This document shows, in pieces, positions 25,702 through 35,546 of a stretch of 64,000 nucleotides of DNA. The number at the start of each line of letters is the position of its first letter. Position 1 is the first letter of the stretch. A program made the translations under genes and the position numbers. Below the pieces are notes generated by a model. That model saw only the letters and a program-made list of their open reading frames with translations. It did no database searches and was not told the DNA's origin. Where the stretch lies: assembly GCF_001816145.1 (NCBI RefSeq), contig NZ_MDZB01000066.1:1-64000 (forward strand), in the 5' to 3' direction. Source of the stretch: Hymenobacter lapidarius. GTDB lineage: Bacteria > Bacteroidota > Bacteroidia > Cytophagales > Hymenobacteraceae.

Positions 25702-26895
25702 CTAGCGCTTTGCCGGGCCGGGGCCGGGGCGCGAAGCAGCCCCGAACAGGAACTGATAGGCCGCCGGAAACTCCCGCCGCCAGAACCATTCCTTGTGCTC
25801 CCCATCGGCCGGGGCGCGGAACGCTAGGTTGGCAGTTGGCACGCCCTGCGCCTGTAGGTCGCGGCGCCAGGCCGCCATCAGCGGCAGCATGGTTTCGGAC
25901 TCTTTGGGGCCGCACACGAAGTAAAACCGGGTGGAAGGTGCCGGCGGGTGCTGCTTGGCGAAGGCCTGCAGGGAATCATTACACACCCAAAACGCGGGCG
26001 AAAACGCCCCTACCCGCCCAAACACACGCGGGTATTTGAGGGCGGCATACACCGATATCAGGCCGCCCAGGCTGGAGCCGGCCACGCCGGTATGCGCCAC
26101 ATCGGGCTGGCTGCGGTAGTGCGCGTCGATGTAGGGCTTGAGGGTGAGGGCCAGAAAATCGACGTAGGCGCCGCCCTGGCCACCGGCCTTTATCTGGAGA
26201 TTATACCAGGGAATGTATTCGTCGGCGCGGTGCTGGTTGTCGTTGTCTACGGTCACCACAATGGAGCCTGTGGGGTCCTGGCCGGCGGCGCCGAGGCGGT
26301 CCAGGGTCTCGTCCACGCCCCACTCGCCGCTGAAGCTGGTGGCCTCGTCGAACACGTTCTGGCCGTCGTGCAGGTAGAGCACAGGGTAGCGCCGCTGTGG
26401 TTTTTTGGCATAGTCAGCGGGCAGGTAGACCAGCACGCGCCGGGTGCGGCCCAGCTGGGGCATGCGGAAGCTGTCGTTCAGCAAATGAACCTGGGCGGTG
26501 GCGGTGTGCTTCTTGGGGGTGGCGGCACCGGGCTCGCTCCAGCCCGCTACGTCGTGGCGTACTTCGGTGGCTGGGCGCAGGTCGGCCCGCCGGTTGGGTA
26601 GGGGCTGCTGGTTGACAGCGGTTTCGGCGGTGGCCCAGCTGCCGCGCGTAAACTTGTACTCGATGGCGCCCAAGGTGCTGGGCAGGCTGATTTGGTAGGT
26701 ACCGTCGGCGTTTTTGCGCAGGGCGTACCCAGTGCTGTGCGGGTTCCAGTTATTAAAGGAGCCTGCTACAAACAGCGTATCGGCGAGCGGGGTGTTGGCG
26801 GGCACCCGGTCGATTTTCAGGAGGGTCTGGGCCGCAATGGAGCGGCTTCCCAGGGCAAGGCCGGCGGCCAGCAGGGCGAGTTTGAGGGTATTCAC
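25702..26895 (-). CDS. Exported esterase (EstD/Fes-like) with N-terminal carbohydrate-binding-like domain
   Basis: 397 residues; GTG start giving a signal peptide (NTLKLALLAAGLALG...IAAQ). Residues 30-110 hold an E-set/CBM48-like domain (LFVAGSFNNWNPHSTGYAL, YKFTRGSW) as in glycogen-binding modules. The rest is an esterase-D-type alpha/beta hydrolase: YPVLYLHDGQNVFDEATS, the nucleophile elbow HTGVAGSSLGGLISVYAAL (Ser) and a late GEHKEWFWRREFP with the catalytic His. It probably hydrolyses an ester on a carbohydrate or siderophore in the periplasm. The following gene on the same strand starts 13 bp upstream of it, so they may be co-transcribed. Confidence 0.88.
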   Translation of the reverse strand: MNTLKLALLAAGLALGSRSIAAQTLLKIDRVPANTPLADTLFVAGSFNNWNPHSTGYALRKNADGTYQISLPSTLGAIEYKFTRGSWATAETAVNQQPLPNRRADLRPATEVRHDVAGWSEPGAATPKKHTATAQVHLLNDSFRMPQLGRTRRVLVYLPADYAKKPQRRYPVLYLHDGQNVFDEATSFSGEWGVDETLDRLGAAGQDPTGSIVVTVDNDNQHRADEYIPWYNLQIKAGGQGGAYVDFLALTLKPYIDAHYRSQPDVAHTGVAGSSLGGLISVYAALKYPRVFGRVGAFSPAFWVCNDSLQAFAKQHPPAPSTRFYFVCGPKESETMLPLMAAWRRDLQAQGVPTANLAFRAPADGEHKEWFWRREFPAAYQFLFGAASRPGPGPAKR

Positions 26896-26908
26896 GTCTG
26901 GTCAGGCT

Positions 26909-27607
26909 TTATTGGATGGTTTTGACGGCGCCGGCACTGCGCTCGAAGGCATTCATCCTACGCAGCGTATAGACAGCCCGCACAGAATCGACGCCGGGCA
27001 GGCCGTTGGCGCCAAAATCCAGCAGGTACCCCCACTTCTGCGGGCCTTTCACAAAGTGGCGGTACTCCTCCGCCGATTCCCGTACCACGCACCGTACTCC
27101 GGACGAGGGTACTTTGAGACGGAAAAAAAAGCTGCGCCCGTCGCCAACCGGCCGGCGGGTCGCTTCCGCTACCGAGCGGGTGCCCAGCAGGCGGTATCGG
27201 GTAACGTCGCTGCCGGGCAGGGCCAGATTGCCCAGGCCGTTAACAAACACTTCCCGGCGCGCCATGAGCTGCTCCAAATCCAGGGTTCTGAGCAGGCCCA
27301 GATTTTCCTCGGACGTGATGAGCTGCTGCACAGCTTTGCCCGGAGCAGGCTCTTGGTAATACACCAGCACGGGTTTTTTGAGCTTGACTTTGCCCATGTA
27401 GAGGGTGGAAGCCGGCTTTTTTTCGGCTTCTTCCCGCCGGGTGGTGATGGGCGCGTACACCACGGGGTCCGCTTTGGGAGTGCTTCTGGCGGCAGGCCCA
27501 GCCTTGCTTGCGGGAGCGGGCTTGCGGGGGCCGGGCCGCGACTGCGCGCTCCCGCCGACCTGAACCCCGGCGAGCAGCAGTACAACAAACGGGAGGCACT
27601 TTATCAT
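26909..27607 (-). CDS. Exported protein of unknown function
   Basis: 232 residues with a signal peptide (MIKCLPFVVLLLAGVQVGGSAQ) and a Pro/Ala/Lys-rich linker. A globular part follows with YMGKVKLKKPVLVYYQEPA, FVNGLGNLALPGSDVTRYR and VRAVYTLRRMNAFERSAGA. I do not recognise the family. The ATG at 27607 gives a proper signal peptide; the longer frame adds 50 residues with no signal. It lies 13 bp upstream of the esterase on the same strand, suggesting a two-gene unit. Confidence 0.7.
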   Translation of the reverse strand: MIKCLPFVVLLLAGVQVGGSAQSRPGPRKPAPASKAGPAARSTPKADPVVYAPITTRREEAEKKPASTLYMGKVKLKKPVLVYYQEPAPGKAVQQLITSEENLGLLRTLDLEQLMARREVFVNGLGNLALPGSDVTRYRLLGTRSVAEATRRPVGDGRSFFFRLKVPSSGVRCVVRESAEEYRHFVKGPQKWGYLLDFGANGLPGVDSVRAVYTLRRMNAFERSAGAVKTIQ

Positions 27608-28316
27608 CTTCTTAGGAAAAGTCAAAAGTAACCAGCCGCCAGTGACCTTGCAAGGGCTTTGTGGCGAGAGTCGGGCTTGAGCAGTACCATTTGACACCCA
27701 AAGCCAGTACGGAGCCACAGGGGTAGCGGGCAGCAAAAAGCCCGGCCGCATACGCATGCGGCCAAGCTTTCAATTGGGCAAAAATAAAGCCGCTCGGCGC
27801 ACAACCTCTTTTGCCTGGCCCTACATATACCTGATTCAGGATTAAGCATTGGGTATCGGGTAGTTTTGCCAAATCTGGCGTAAAGCGGCCTGCGAAGCAC
27901 TTGTTGCTTGCTCAACTCCTCGGGATTTTTCCCCGACATGAGCTGACTTTTCACCTCATTTCAGCATGTGACGGGGGTTTGGCGAAATTCCCTATCAGCT
28001 CTGCTATTGGCTGCCTACAGTCTAACGGAGCAGACTTTCAACTCCTAAATCCTGCTCAAAGAGTGCCCATTGGCTTATCCCCGTAAAGGCACAATCCGGA
28101 ACACGGCCTGTACCGATTAGGACAATCGATTGCAATGCGTTTATTTTGAATGAAAAACCGTGAGAAAAATTCATGCATTGTTCATTTTTAGAAGTTTAAA
28201 TAGAAGTATATTTTTTACGGAATCGTTTGTTTTCCCACTAAATCAGGCTAGATTTATTGCTCTTTGTGGGCTCTCAGCGAGTTTGAAATTACATAACAAA
28301 ACAGGTGCGCAATGGA

Positions 28317-28343
28317 TTGCAATCTTCCATTATGGGTAACTTG
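28317..28343 (+). promoter_or_regulatory. Candidate promoter of the SusC-SusD operon
   Basis: TTG (28317-28319), 17 bp, TAACTTG (28337-28343), about 70 bp upstream of the susC ATG. The gap 27608-28414 is otherwise gene-free. From about 28130 it becomes AT-rich, as expected of a regulated promoter region, and it holds two ATTGCAAT-type palindromic sites near 28130 and 28316. No regulator gene (HTCS, ECF-sigma/anti-sigma) lies next to it. Confidence 0.45.
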
Positions 28344-28414
28344 CATCCTCACCACCCTTGCGATTTTTTAAATTTTCCCACCACTCATTTTTTTCACTTA
28401 CTCACCCGTTTCCC

Positions 28415-31408
28415 ATGAAACACCCTTATTTAGCAAAACTATTGTTTCTGCTATTGCTCGCGTGCTTTGGTCTCTCTTCCGAGGCCGTTGCGCAAACTGG
28501 CTCCCTGAGCGGTCGGGTTACCGATAGCAAGAACGAAGGCATTCCCGGCGCTACGGTGCTGGTAGAAGGCACTTCGCTGGGCAGCTCATCCAACGTGGAT
28601 GGCACCTACAGCATCCAGAACGTGCCAGCCGGGGCGCAAAACCTGGTTATCTCATTTGTGGGCTACACCACCGTGCGCCGCGCCGTGACTGTGGTGGCCG
28701 GGCAAAACGCCCAGGTTTCGGCCACGTTGGCTGAAAGCACCACCCAGCTTTCCGAAGCCGTGGTGGTGGCCTACGGCACCCAGCGCCGGCAGGACCTGAC
28801 CGGTGCCGTGGAGCAGATTTCCGAGAAGCAGTTTGTGAAAGGCCAGGTAACCAGCCCCGAGCAGCTGATTCAGGGCAAAGTGGCCGGCGTGCAGATTACA
28901 ACCGGCGGCGGCTCGCCCGGCGCGGGCTCGCAGATTCTCATCCGCGGCGGCTCCTCGCTGGCGGCCTCCAATGCCCCGCTGATTATCATCGACGGCGTGC
29001 CGGTGGACAACACCACCATTCAGGGCACGGGCAACCCCCTCACCCTTATCAACCCCAACGACATTGAGAGCATCACGGTGCTGAAGGACGCTTCCTCGAC
29101 GGCCATCTACGGCGTGCGCGCCTCGAACGGCGTTATCCTCGTGACCACCAAAAAAGGCATTGCCGGTGATGTGATGCACGTGAACGTGTCTACGCAGCAC
29201 TCGGTGGCTACCGTGGCCAAGTACGCGGACGTGCTCTCCGGCGACGAGTTCCGGGCGCTGGTGAAGGCACGCGGCACCACGGGCCAGCAGGCCTCGCTGG
29301 GCACGGCCAACACCGACTGGCAGCGCGAGATTTTCCGGCCCGCCTACACCACCGACAACACGGTGGCCCTGAGCGGCTCGACGGGCATTCTCCCCTACCG
29401 TGTATCGGTGGGCTACCTCAATCAGCAGGGCCTGCTGAAGCGCAACGAGCTGAGCCGCTACAGCGGCGCCTTGAGCCTGAACCCCGTGCTACTCGACGGT
29501 GCCCTGCGCGTGAACCTCAACCTGAAGGGCTCGTGGATTGATAATGAGTTCTCGAACCAGGGTGCCGTGGGCGCCGCCGTGCGCTACGACCCAACCCAGC
29601 CCATCACCTCGAACGCCCCCAAGTACGCGCCTTTTGGCGGCTACGTGGAGTTCCTGGACCCCAGCGGCAACGGCCGCCTCAACTCCCTGGCCCCCCTCAA
29701 CCCAATTGGCCTCATCAACACGCGCCGCGACCGCAGCACCGTGAAGCGCAGCATCGGCAACGTGCAACTCGATTACAAGCTGCCGTTCCTGACTGGCCTG
29801 AGCGCCAACCTCAACCTGGGCTACGACATTCAGCGCGGCCGGGGTACCGTGGCCGTACCGGCTGCAGCAGCGCAGGCATTCAATCAGTTGGGCGTGAACA
29901 ACCAATACGCTCAGGACCTGAACAACACCTTGCTCGAAGCCCTCGTGAAGTACGAGCGCACCGTGGGCCCCGGCAAGCTGGACCTGCTGGGTGGTTACTC
30001 CTACCAGAAGTTCCAGAACCGCTTCTTCATCTTTAACAACAACTCGGCCGATGGCAAAGTATTCCAGCAGCCCGCTTCGCTGACGTACAACAACTCGGAC
30101 AACTTTCTGAACACCAACGTTCTGTTGGCATTCTTTGGCCGTTTCAACTATAACATTGCCGATAAGTACCTCTTCACCGGCACGTTCCGGGCCGACGGCA
30201 CCTCGCGCTTCAACCCCGAGCCGTTCGGCTTCTTCCCGTCGGGCGCATTCGCCTGGCGCCTGAAGGGCGAGGATTTCCTCAAGAACTCGGAAAGCATCTC
30301 GGACCTGAAACTGCGCGTGGGCTACGGCAAAACCGGCCAGCAGGACCTGGGCGGCAACTTCTACCCCTTCCTGGCCGGTCTCACGCTCAGCGACGTCCGG
30401 GCGCAGTACCAGCTGGGCGACCAGTTTTTCCGCACGCTGCGGGCCGACCAGTACAACCCCAACATTACCTGGGAAACCACTTCGACCTACAACCTGGGCC
30501 TGGACTACGGTTTCTTCGGCGGCCGCTTTTACGGCTCGGTGGACGTGTACCAGCGCGATACCAAGGACCTGCTGAACTTCCGCACCGTGGCGGCCCTGGA
30601 AGGCCTCTCGAACGGCGGCACCTTCAACACGGGCTCGCTCACCAACAAAGGCCTTGAAGTGATTGCCAACGTGGATGCCTACAAGAGCGAGAAGTTCAAC
30701 GTGACGGTGAACACCAACGCGACCTTCAACCGTAACCGCATCACCAAGCTCAACAACAACGACTCGCCCAACGACATCGGCCAGGCCACCGGCGGCATTG
30801 CCGGCGGCGTGGGCAACAATATTCAGGTGAACACCGTGGGCTTCCCCGCTCAGTCGTTCTTCGTAAACAAGCAGGTGTACGGCCAGGACGGCAAGCCCCT
30901 GGAAGGCGTGTACGTGGACAGCAACGGCGACGGCGCCCTGAACAGCTCGGACCGCTACCGCTTCAAGTCGCCCCGCCCCGACCTTATCCTCGGCGGCGGT
31001 GCCAACATCACCTACGGCGGCGCCAATCTGGCCTTCACCATGCGTTCGAACATCGGCAACTACGTGTACAACAACGTGCGCTCGGGCAGCTACTACGACA
31101 CCAGCACCAACGGCTTTGTGGCCAACGCCAACCGCGAAACCCTGGACTCTAATTTCACCAACGCGCAGTTCTTCTCGGACTATTACGTGGAGAACGGCTC
31201 GTTCCTGCGGATGGAAAACATCACACTCGGCTACAATTTTGGTTCGATTGTGAAGAAGGATTCAAACTTAAGCCTCTCGTTTGCAGTTCAGAATGCATTC
31301 CTCATCACCAACTACAAAGGCCTCGACCCGGAAGTAATTGGTGGCATAGACAATACGATTTACCCCCGGCCTCGTACGTTCACCGTGGGTCTGAATCTCG
31401 GCCTCTAA
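28415..31408 (+). CDS. SusC/RagA-family TonB-linked outer-membrane transporter
   Basis: 997 residues. A signal peptide is followed by a carboxypeptidase-D regulatory-like domain (TGSLSGRVTDSKNEGIPGAT, VDGTYSIQNVPAG, residues 30-110), the TonB plug with the SusC signature (VVVAYGTQRRQDLTGAV, ILIRGGSSLAASNAPL, DIESITVLKDASSTAIYG) and a 22-strand barrel ending RPRTFTVGLNLGL. SusC proteins import oligosaccharides or peptides with TonB energy, in complex with SusD. The ATG at 28415 gives the signal peptide. Partner susD is 23 bp downstream. Substrate unproven; nearby amylase and SusE-like genes suggest a starch-type glycan. Confidence 0.96.
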   Translation: MKHPYLAKLLFLLLLACFGLSSEAVAQTGSLSGRVTDSKNEGIPGATVLVEGTSLGSSSNVDGTYSIQNVPAGAQNLVISFVGYTTVRRAVTVVAGQNAQVSATLAESTTQLSEAVVVAYGTQRRQDLTGAVEQISEKQFVKGQVTSPEQLIQGKVAGVQITTGGGSPGAGSQILIRGGSSLAASNAPLIIIDGVPVDNTTIQGTGNPLTLINPNDIESITVLKDASSTAIYGVRASNGVILVTTKKGIAGDVMHVNVSTQHSVATVAKYADVLSGDEFRALVKARGTTGQQASLGTANTDWQREIFRPAYTTDNTVALSGSTGILPYRVSVGYLNQQGLLKRNELSRYSGALSLNPVLLDGALRVNLNLKGSWIDNEFSNQGAVGAAVRYDPTQPITSNAPKYAPFGGYVEFLDPSGNGRLNSLAPLNPIGLINTRRDRSTVKRSIGNVQLDYKLPFLTGLSANLNLGYDIQRGRGTVAVPAAAAQAFNQLGVNNQYAQDLNNTLLEALVKYERTVGPGKLDLLGGYSYQKFQNRFFIFNNNSADGKVFQQPASLTYNNSDNFLNTNVLLAFFGRFNYNIADKYLFTGTFRADGTSRFNPEPFGFFPSGAFAWRLKGEDFLKNSESISDLKLRVGYGKTGQQDLGGNFYPFLAGLTLSDVRAQYQLGDQFFRTLRADQYNPNITWETTSTYNLGLDYGFFGGRFYGSVDVYQRDTKDLLNFRTVAALEGLSNGGTFNTGSLTNKGLEVIANVDAYKSEKFNVTVNTNATFNRNRITKLNNNDSPNDIGQATGGIAGGVGNNIQVNTVGFPAQSFFVNKQVYGQDGKPLEGVYVDSNGDGALNSSDRYRFKSPRPDLILGGGANITYGGANLAFTMRSNIGNYVYNNVRSGSYYDTSTNGFVANANRETLDSNFTNAQFFSDYYVENGSFLRMENITLGYNFGSIVKKDSNLSLSFAVQNAFLITNYKGLDPEVIGGIDNTIYPRPRTFTVGLNLGL

Positions 31409-31431
31409 TTCATCCCTAACTTCTTATTATC

Positions 31432-33045
31432 ATGAATCAAAAATTCACCCGTACGTTAGGGATGCTGGCACTAGCCGCCGGGCTAACGACCATGGCCTCG
31501 TCCTGTACCAAGGACCTGGACCAGGTACCCGAATACTCGGCCAACGCCGAGGTGGTGTACCGCGACCCGGTTCAGATTAAGCAGGTACTGGCCCGCCTCT
31601 ACGCCACCTTCGCGGTGAGCGGGCAGAAAGGCCCCGCTGGCGCTGGCGACATTTCGGGCATCGACGAAGGCTTCTCGAACTACCTGCGCACCTACTGGCA
31701 GCTGCAGGAAATCACCACCGACGAGGCCATCCTGGGCTGGAACGACGGCAACCTGCCCAGCGTTAACACGCTGCAGTGGAACGCCGACAACGAGTTTGTG
31801 CGCGCCAACTACGACCGGATTTTCTACGAAATTGCCCTGTGCAACGAGTTCATCCGCCAGACCACCGACGCTAAGCTGTCGGAGCGTGGCATCAGCGGCA
31901 ACGATGCGAGCACCGTGCGCACCTACCGCGCCGAGGCCCGCTTGCTGCGCGCCCTGTGCTACTGGCACGCCATCGACTTGTTCGGCGGCGGCCCCTTCGC
32001 CACCGAAGCCGCCAGCATTGGCACCACGCCTCCTTATAAAACCCGCGCCGAGCTGTTTGCTTTCGTGGAATCGGAGCTGAAAGACCTCGATACCACCGAA
32101 GGCCTGCTGGCTCCCCGTGGCGAGTACGCCCGCGCCGACAAAGCCGTGGCCTGGACCCTGCTCACCAAGCTTTATCTGAACGCGCAGGTATACACCGGCA
32201 CCAACCGCGCCACCGACGCCATCACCTACGCCAACAAAGTGCTGGCGGCCGGCTACACCCTCGCGCCCAACTACACGTTCCTGTTTCTGGCCGACAACGA
32301 CAAGACGGCGGCCCGCAACGAAATCATCTTCCCCATTGCTTTCGACGGTCTCAGCACGCAAGGCTACGGCGGCATGACCTTTCTGGTACACGCTCCCGTG
32401 GGCCGCGCCATTGCGCCGGCGTCCATTGGCATCAACGGCGGCTGGAGCGGTTTGCGCACCAAGCCAGCTTTGACTCGCCTGTTCCCCGGCGGAGCCACCG
32501 GCACCACCGACAAGCGCCAGACCGTGTTCTTCACAAAGGGCCAAAACCCCAACGTGGACACGCTGGGCGCATTCAGCAGCGGTGTGCTGGTTACCAAGTA
32601 TAAGAACGTGACTTCTACCGGCAAGGGCGGCAAGGACTCGAACGAGCAGGGCGGCTCGGGCGACTTCCCCGACACGGACTTCCCCATGTTCCGCTTGGCC
32701 GACGTGCAGCTCATGTACGCCGAAGCGGTATTGCGCGGCGGTGCGGGTGGCAGCCAGGCCCAAGCCCTCGCGCTGGTAAACGCGGTGCGGGCCCGTTCGG
32801 GTGCGACGCCGTTCACTACTATTGCCCTTGCTGACATTCTGGACGAACGCGCCCGCGAGCTGTTTTGGGAAGGCCACCGCCGGACCGACCTCATTCGCTT
32901 TGGCAAGTTCACCACCGGCTACAACTGGGCCTTTAAGGGCGGTGTGAAGGAAGGCCGCGACGTGGAAGCCACGCGCGTGCTGTTCCCTATCCCTAACACG
33001 GACCGGGTAGTGAACCCCAACCTGCCGCAAAATCCCGGCTATTAA
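31432..33045 (+). CDS. SusD/RagB-family nutrient-binding outer-membrane lipoprotein
   Basis: 537 residues. The signal ends in lipobox LTTMASSC, so Cys25 is lipidated. SusD features: DLDQVPEYSANAEVVYRDP near the N-terminus, TPR-like helices with TYRAEARLLRALCYWHAIDLFGG in overlapping short form (RAEARLLRALCYWHAIDLFG), and the C-terminal LADVQLMYAEAVLRGG, ILDERARELFWEGHRRTDL and VLFPIPNTDRVVNPNLPQNPGY endings. It caps the SusC channel and binds substrate at the cell surface. Confidence 0.96.
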   Translation: MNQKFTRTLGMLALAAGLTTMASSCTKDLDQVPEYSANAEVVYRDPVQIKQVLARLYATFAVSGQKGPAGAGDISGIDEGFSNYLRTYWQLQEITTDEAILGWNDGNLPSVNTLQWNADNEFVRANYDRIFYEIALCNEFIRQTTDAKLSERGISGNDASTVRTYRAEARLLRALCYWHAIDLFGGGPFATEAASIGTTPPYKTRAELFAFVESELKDLDTTEGLLAPRGEYARADKAVAWTLLTKLYLNAQVYTGTNRATDAITYANKVLAAGYTLAPNYTFLFLADNDKTAARNEIIFPIAFDGLSTQGYGGMTFLVHAPVGRAIAPASIGINGGWSGLRTKPALTRLFPGGATGTTDKRQTVFFTKGQNPNVDTLGAFSSGVLVTKYKNVTSTGKGGKDSNEQGGSGDFPDTDFPMFRLADVQLMYAEAVLRGGAGGSQAQALALVNAVRARSGATPFTTIALADILDERARELFWEGHRRTDLIRFGKFTTGYNWAFKGGVKEGRDVEATRVLFPIPNTDRVVNPNLPQNPGY

Positions 33046-33054
33046 ACTTTTTTC

Positions 33055-33081
33055 GGCCGGCTCCTTGTTCAGGAGCCGGCC
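33055..33081. repeat. Perfect hairpin between susD and the SusE-like gene
   Basis: GGCCGGCTCC, TTGTTCA, GGAGCCGGCC: a 10-bp perfect, GC-rich stem right after the susD stop. No long T-run follows directly, so it may be a leaky terminator or mRNA 3'-end stabiliser that lowers downstream expression. Confidence 0.6.
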
Positions 33082-33114
33082 ACTTAATGGTTTTATTCCT
33101 CTTTTTTGAATTTT

Positions 33115-33914
33115 ATGAAAAACTGGTTCCTAAACATTGCGGCCAGTGCTGTGGTGCTCCTCTCCTTTACTGCGTGTGAAAAGGACGAGACGAAGGTGAC
33201 AATTGCCCCCGCCGGAGCCCCCGTACTGACTGCCTCGGCCACCACGGCCACGCTCTCCCAACCCACGGCCAATGACAACGCCGTGAAGTATACCTGGGCC
33301 CCTGCCAACTTCGGCTTCGCAGCCGCCACTACCTACACCCTGCAGTTCGACAAGAAGGGTGGAAACTTTAGCAAGGCCGTGTCCATCAATGCCGGCAACG
33401 CCACCACCGCACACTGCGCGTGACGGAGTTGAACGACATTTTCACTAACCTGGGCCTGCCAGCCGATGTTCCCGCTCAAGTTGACGTCCGCGTGCTGGCC
33501 TCGGTTGGTGCTTCGGCACCCACCCAGGCTTCGGCGGTGAGCACCATTGGGGCTACGCCTTACGATTTCTGCTCGATTCCGAAAGACTCCTGGGGCTTGG
33601 TGGGCCCAGCCGGCGATGGCTGGCCCGGTGCCACTGCTACCGACATCGTGCTGCCGTACGACTGCAAGGCGAGGGCTTATTTGCTGCGCTTGCCGCTCAA
33701 AGCTGGCGACTTCAAGTTCCGCGCTAACAAGGACTGGGGCACCAACTTCGGTTCTCTTACCAAGGGCGCAACTCCTGGCGCCTCGCCGCTTCCCCAAAAA
33801 TTGTCCGGGGAAGATATGACCATTACCACGCCGGGCACCTACACTGTGAAACTCGTCGTGACGTTGGATGCCGCAGGCATTCCAACAAACGGAACCGTCA
33901 CCATAACCCCGTAG
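33115..33914 (+). pseudogene. SusE-like starch-binding outer-membrane lipoprotein, frameshifted
   Basis: The first frame (33115-33423) starts with a lipoprotein signal (VVLLSFTAC) and reads ATYTLQFDKKGGNFSKAVSI until the frame breaks at about 33408. The second frame (from 33409 to 33914) continues TLRVTELNDIFTNLGLPADV and ends TPGTYTVKLVV...GTVTITP. Together they form a SusE-type protein of about 266 residues: an Ig-like E-set domain with the ELN-like motif, then a carbohydrate-binding part. The total 800 nt is one base short of a multiple of three, so one base is missing near ACCACCGCACACTG. It could be a real mutation or a sequencing error. It is the third gene of a susCDE-type operon. Confidence 0.8.
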
Positions 33915-33937
33915 TAAAGCCTGAATCAAGCCTTCTT

Positions 33938-33993
33938 TGCCTGGAGCAACAAAAAAGCGCTGTAACCCAGCGGCTTTTTTGTTGCTCCAGGCA
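33938..33993. terminator. Long bidirectional terminator hairpin after the SusE-like gene
   Basis: TGCCTGGAGCAACAAAAAAG and its complement CTTTTTTGTTGCTCCAGGCA flank a short centre (GCGCTGTAACCCAGCGG) that can extend the stem. A- and T-runs inside the stem let it act on both strands. Confidence 0.8.
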
Positions 33994-34164
33994 CGTCGAC
34001 TACAGCCCAATCATGCTCCTCGGTTGGGCTCAATTAAACCAGCCCACTACGAAGCCGTGACGTCTAAGCGTTAATGTTTTCCACTTGTACTGCGTCCCTG
34101 AGTCTCTGCCAGGGGCCATCGTAGCCAGGTAGCCACGGTGAAGTAGGTAGAAAATGAAAAGACA

Positions 34165-34257
34165 TATCATGCTGAGCGTAGCCGAAGCCCATCTACCGAG
34201 CAACTACTCAATTTTGGTTGTGGTAGATAGGCCTCGGCTACGCTCAGCATGACGTTC
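34165..34257. repeat. Palindromic repeat family A, single copy after the SusE-like gene
   Basis: ATCATGCTGAGCGTAGCCGA ... GGTAGATAGGCCTCGGCTAC GCTCAGCATGACGTTC: an inverted repeat of about 35-bp arms around a loop of about 22 nt. Here the motif reads GAAGCCCATCTACC where other copies read GAAGCATCTCTACC, and the change is mirrored in the other arm, so the stem is conserved by compensation. Confidence 0.85.
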
Positions 34258-34322
34258 TAAATCAATGTTCTGCTCCCCTATGAGTAAGTGCTTCATTCTG
34301 CTTTATGGAATGGTAAAGCAAC

Positions 34323-34357
34323 AAAAAAACCCGACGCAACTGCGCCGGGTTTTTTTG
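34323..34357 (-). terminator. Terminator of the T9SS-secreted protein gene
   Basis: AAAAAAACCCGACGCA, ACT, GCGCCGGGTTTTTTT. On the minus strand the hairpin follows the stop at 34377 by about 20 bp and ends in seven Ts; it also works on the plus strand. Confidence 0.8.
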
Positions 34358-34376
34358 TTGGGGTTGGGTTTGATGC

Positions 34377-35546
34377 TTACATCAGCACTACTTTGCGGGT
34401 GGCAACTTTGTCGCCCACCTGCACGCGGACCAAATACGTACCGGCCGATACATCGGCTGTGCTTACCGTTTTCGTTTTAACGCCAGCCGACTCCATGCCG
34501 TTGGAGAGGACCTGCACGTGGCGGCCCACCAAATCGGTGAGTACGATGTTGACGTTCTCAAAGCGGTTGCCTACGCTGTAAGCCACGGTAGCAATGCCGT
34601 TAGCGGGGTTGGGGTACACGCCCAGGGCAATGGCAGCAGCATCAGCAGCGCGGGTACCGAGAACCCCGGTAGCGCCCAACGTAATGGTTGCTGCCTGGCG
34701 GCCTGCGATAGTCGTAAAGTCTGCGGCGGCAGCGGCACCCACATTGCCGTTGCCCGCAACAGGCACGGAAGTCTGAGGAATGTAATCCGAAGACAGGAAA
34801 TCACCTTTCCCGCTGTTCTGCAACACGAAAAAAGTGAGCGCCGGCGTACCGGTGGCCAAGCCCGTGGCAGTACGGTCCAGCTCAATTTCCCAACCGAAAG
34901 AACCTACCCCACCGTAGGAAGCGCCCGTGTTGGGCGTGGTATTGCCGGGGTTAGAGGAGACTTTGCCGTCGCTTGAATTGCGGTAAGCTACTCGCGTACC
35001 GGCTAGTGCGGCGAAATTGCCAACCGTCGCGGCAGCTGACAAGGTCTGCGCCGTGCCGTTGCCCGATACCACACCAGCAGTAGAGGTAAGTTTCATCGAA
35101 GTACCTGCGGTGGCGGAAGTATACGAAGCACCTTCAATCTGAAAGTCAGTTCCTTCCGAACGCAGGGCCAAGGCTAGGTCTGCGGCAAGGTCAAGCTTGG
35201 CTACCATGCCTTCAAAGGACGTACCCATCATGCCGGCGGGGAGTGATGTGCCCACGGGCACGCCGGCCCGGGCTGGCAAGTCAAGGAAAAGCTGGAATGC
35301 GTTACCATTGGTCTCAACCGTGCCACCAACGAAGAAATACACTTTCGTGGCCGTAGTGGCTGCGTACAGGCTCAGCAAGCCCGCATCGCCGAACCCGCGG
35401 GGATTGGTGTACTTACCAATCAGCACGTAATTGCCAGCCGTAATCTCCGGGGCGGTGAGTTGGCCATCGAGCACCACCTGGGCTTGCGCGGCGAAGGAAC
35501 CAGCTGCTAAAACGCTTGCAGCAGCGAGAGTAAAAAGTTTTTTCAT
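34377..35546 (-). CDS. Secreted protein with T9SS type A sorting domain, function unknown
   Basis: 389 residues. A signal peptide (MKKLFTLAAASVLAAGSFAAQAQ) is followed by a beta-rich region starting VVLDGQLTAPEITAGNYVL, with a dehydrogenase-like or DOMON-like flavour but no firm family. The last 80 residues are a type IX sorting domain: ALGVYPNPANGIATVAYSV, VNIVLTDLVGRHVQVL, AGTYLVRVQVGDKVATRKVV. It should be exported across both membranes by the Por system and attached or released at the surface. The ATG at 35546 is chosen for the signal peptide. Position beside the Sus genes hints at a role in glycan capture. Confidence 0.85.
   Translation of the reverse strand: MKKLFTLAAASVLAAGSFAAQAQVVLDGQLTAPEITAGNYVLIGKYTNPRGFGDAGLLSLYAATTATKVYFFVGGTVETNGNAFQLFLDLPARAGVPVGTSLPAGMMGTSFEGMVAKLDLAADLALALRSEGTDFQIEGASYTSATAGTSMKLTSTAGVVSGNGTAQTLSAAATVGNFAALAGTRVAYRNSSDGKVSSNPGNTTPNTGASYGGVGSFGWEIELDRTATGLATGTPALTFFVLQNSGKGDFLSSDYIPQTSVPVAGNGNVGAAAAADFTTIAGRQAATITLGATGVLGTRAADAAAIALGVYPNPANGIATVAYSVGNRFENVNIVLTDLVGRHVQVLSNGMESAGVKTKTVSTADVSAGTYLVRVQVGDKVATRKVVLM

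Noticed and set aside
27622..27954. Minus-strand open frame of 110 codons upstream of the 26909 gene
   Set aside because: No signal, no family, poor coding bias, and it would overlap the expected promoter region of its neighbour.
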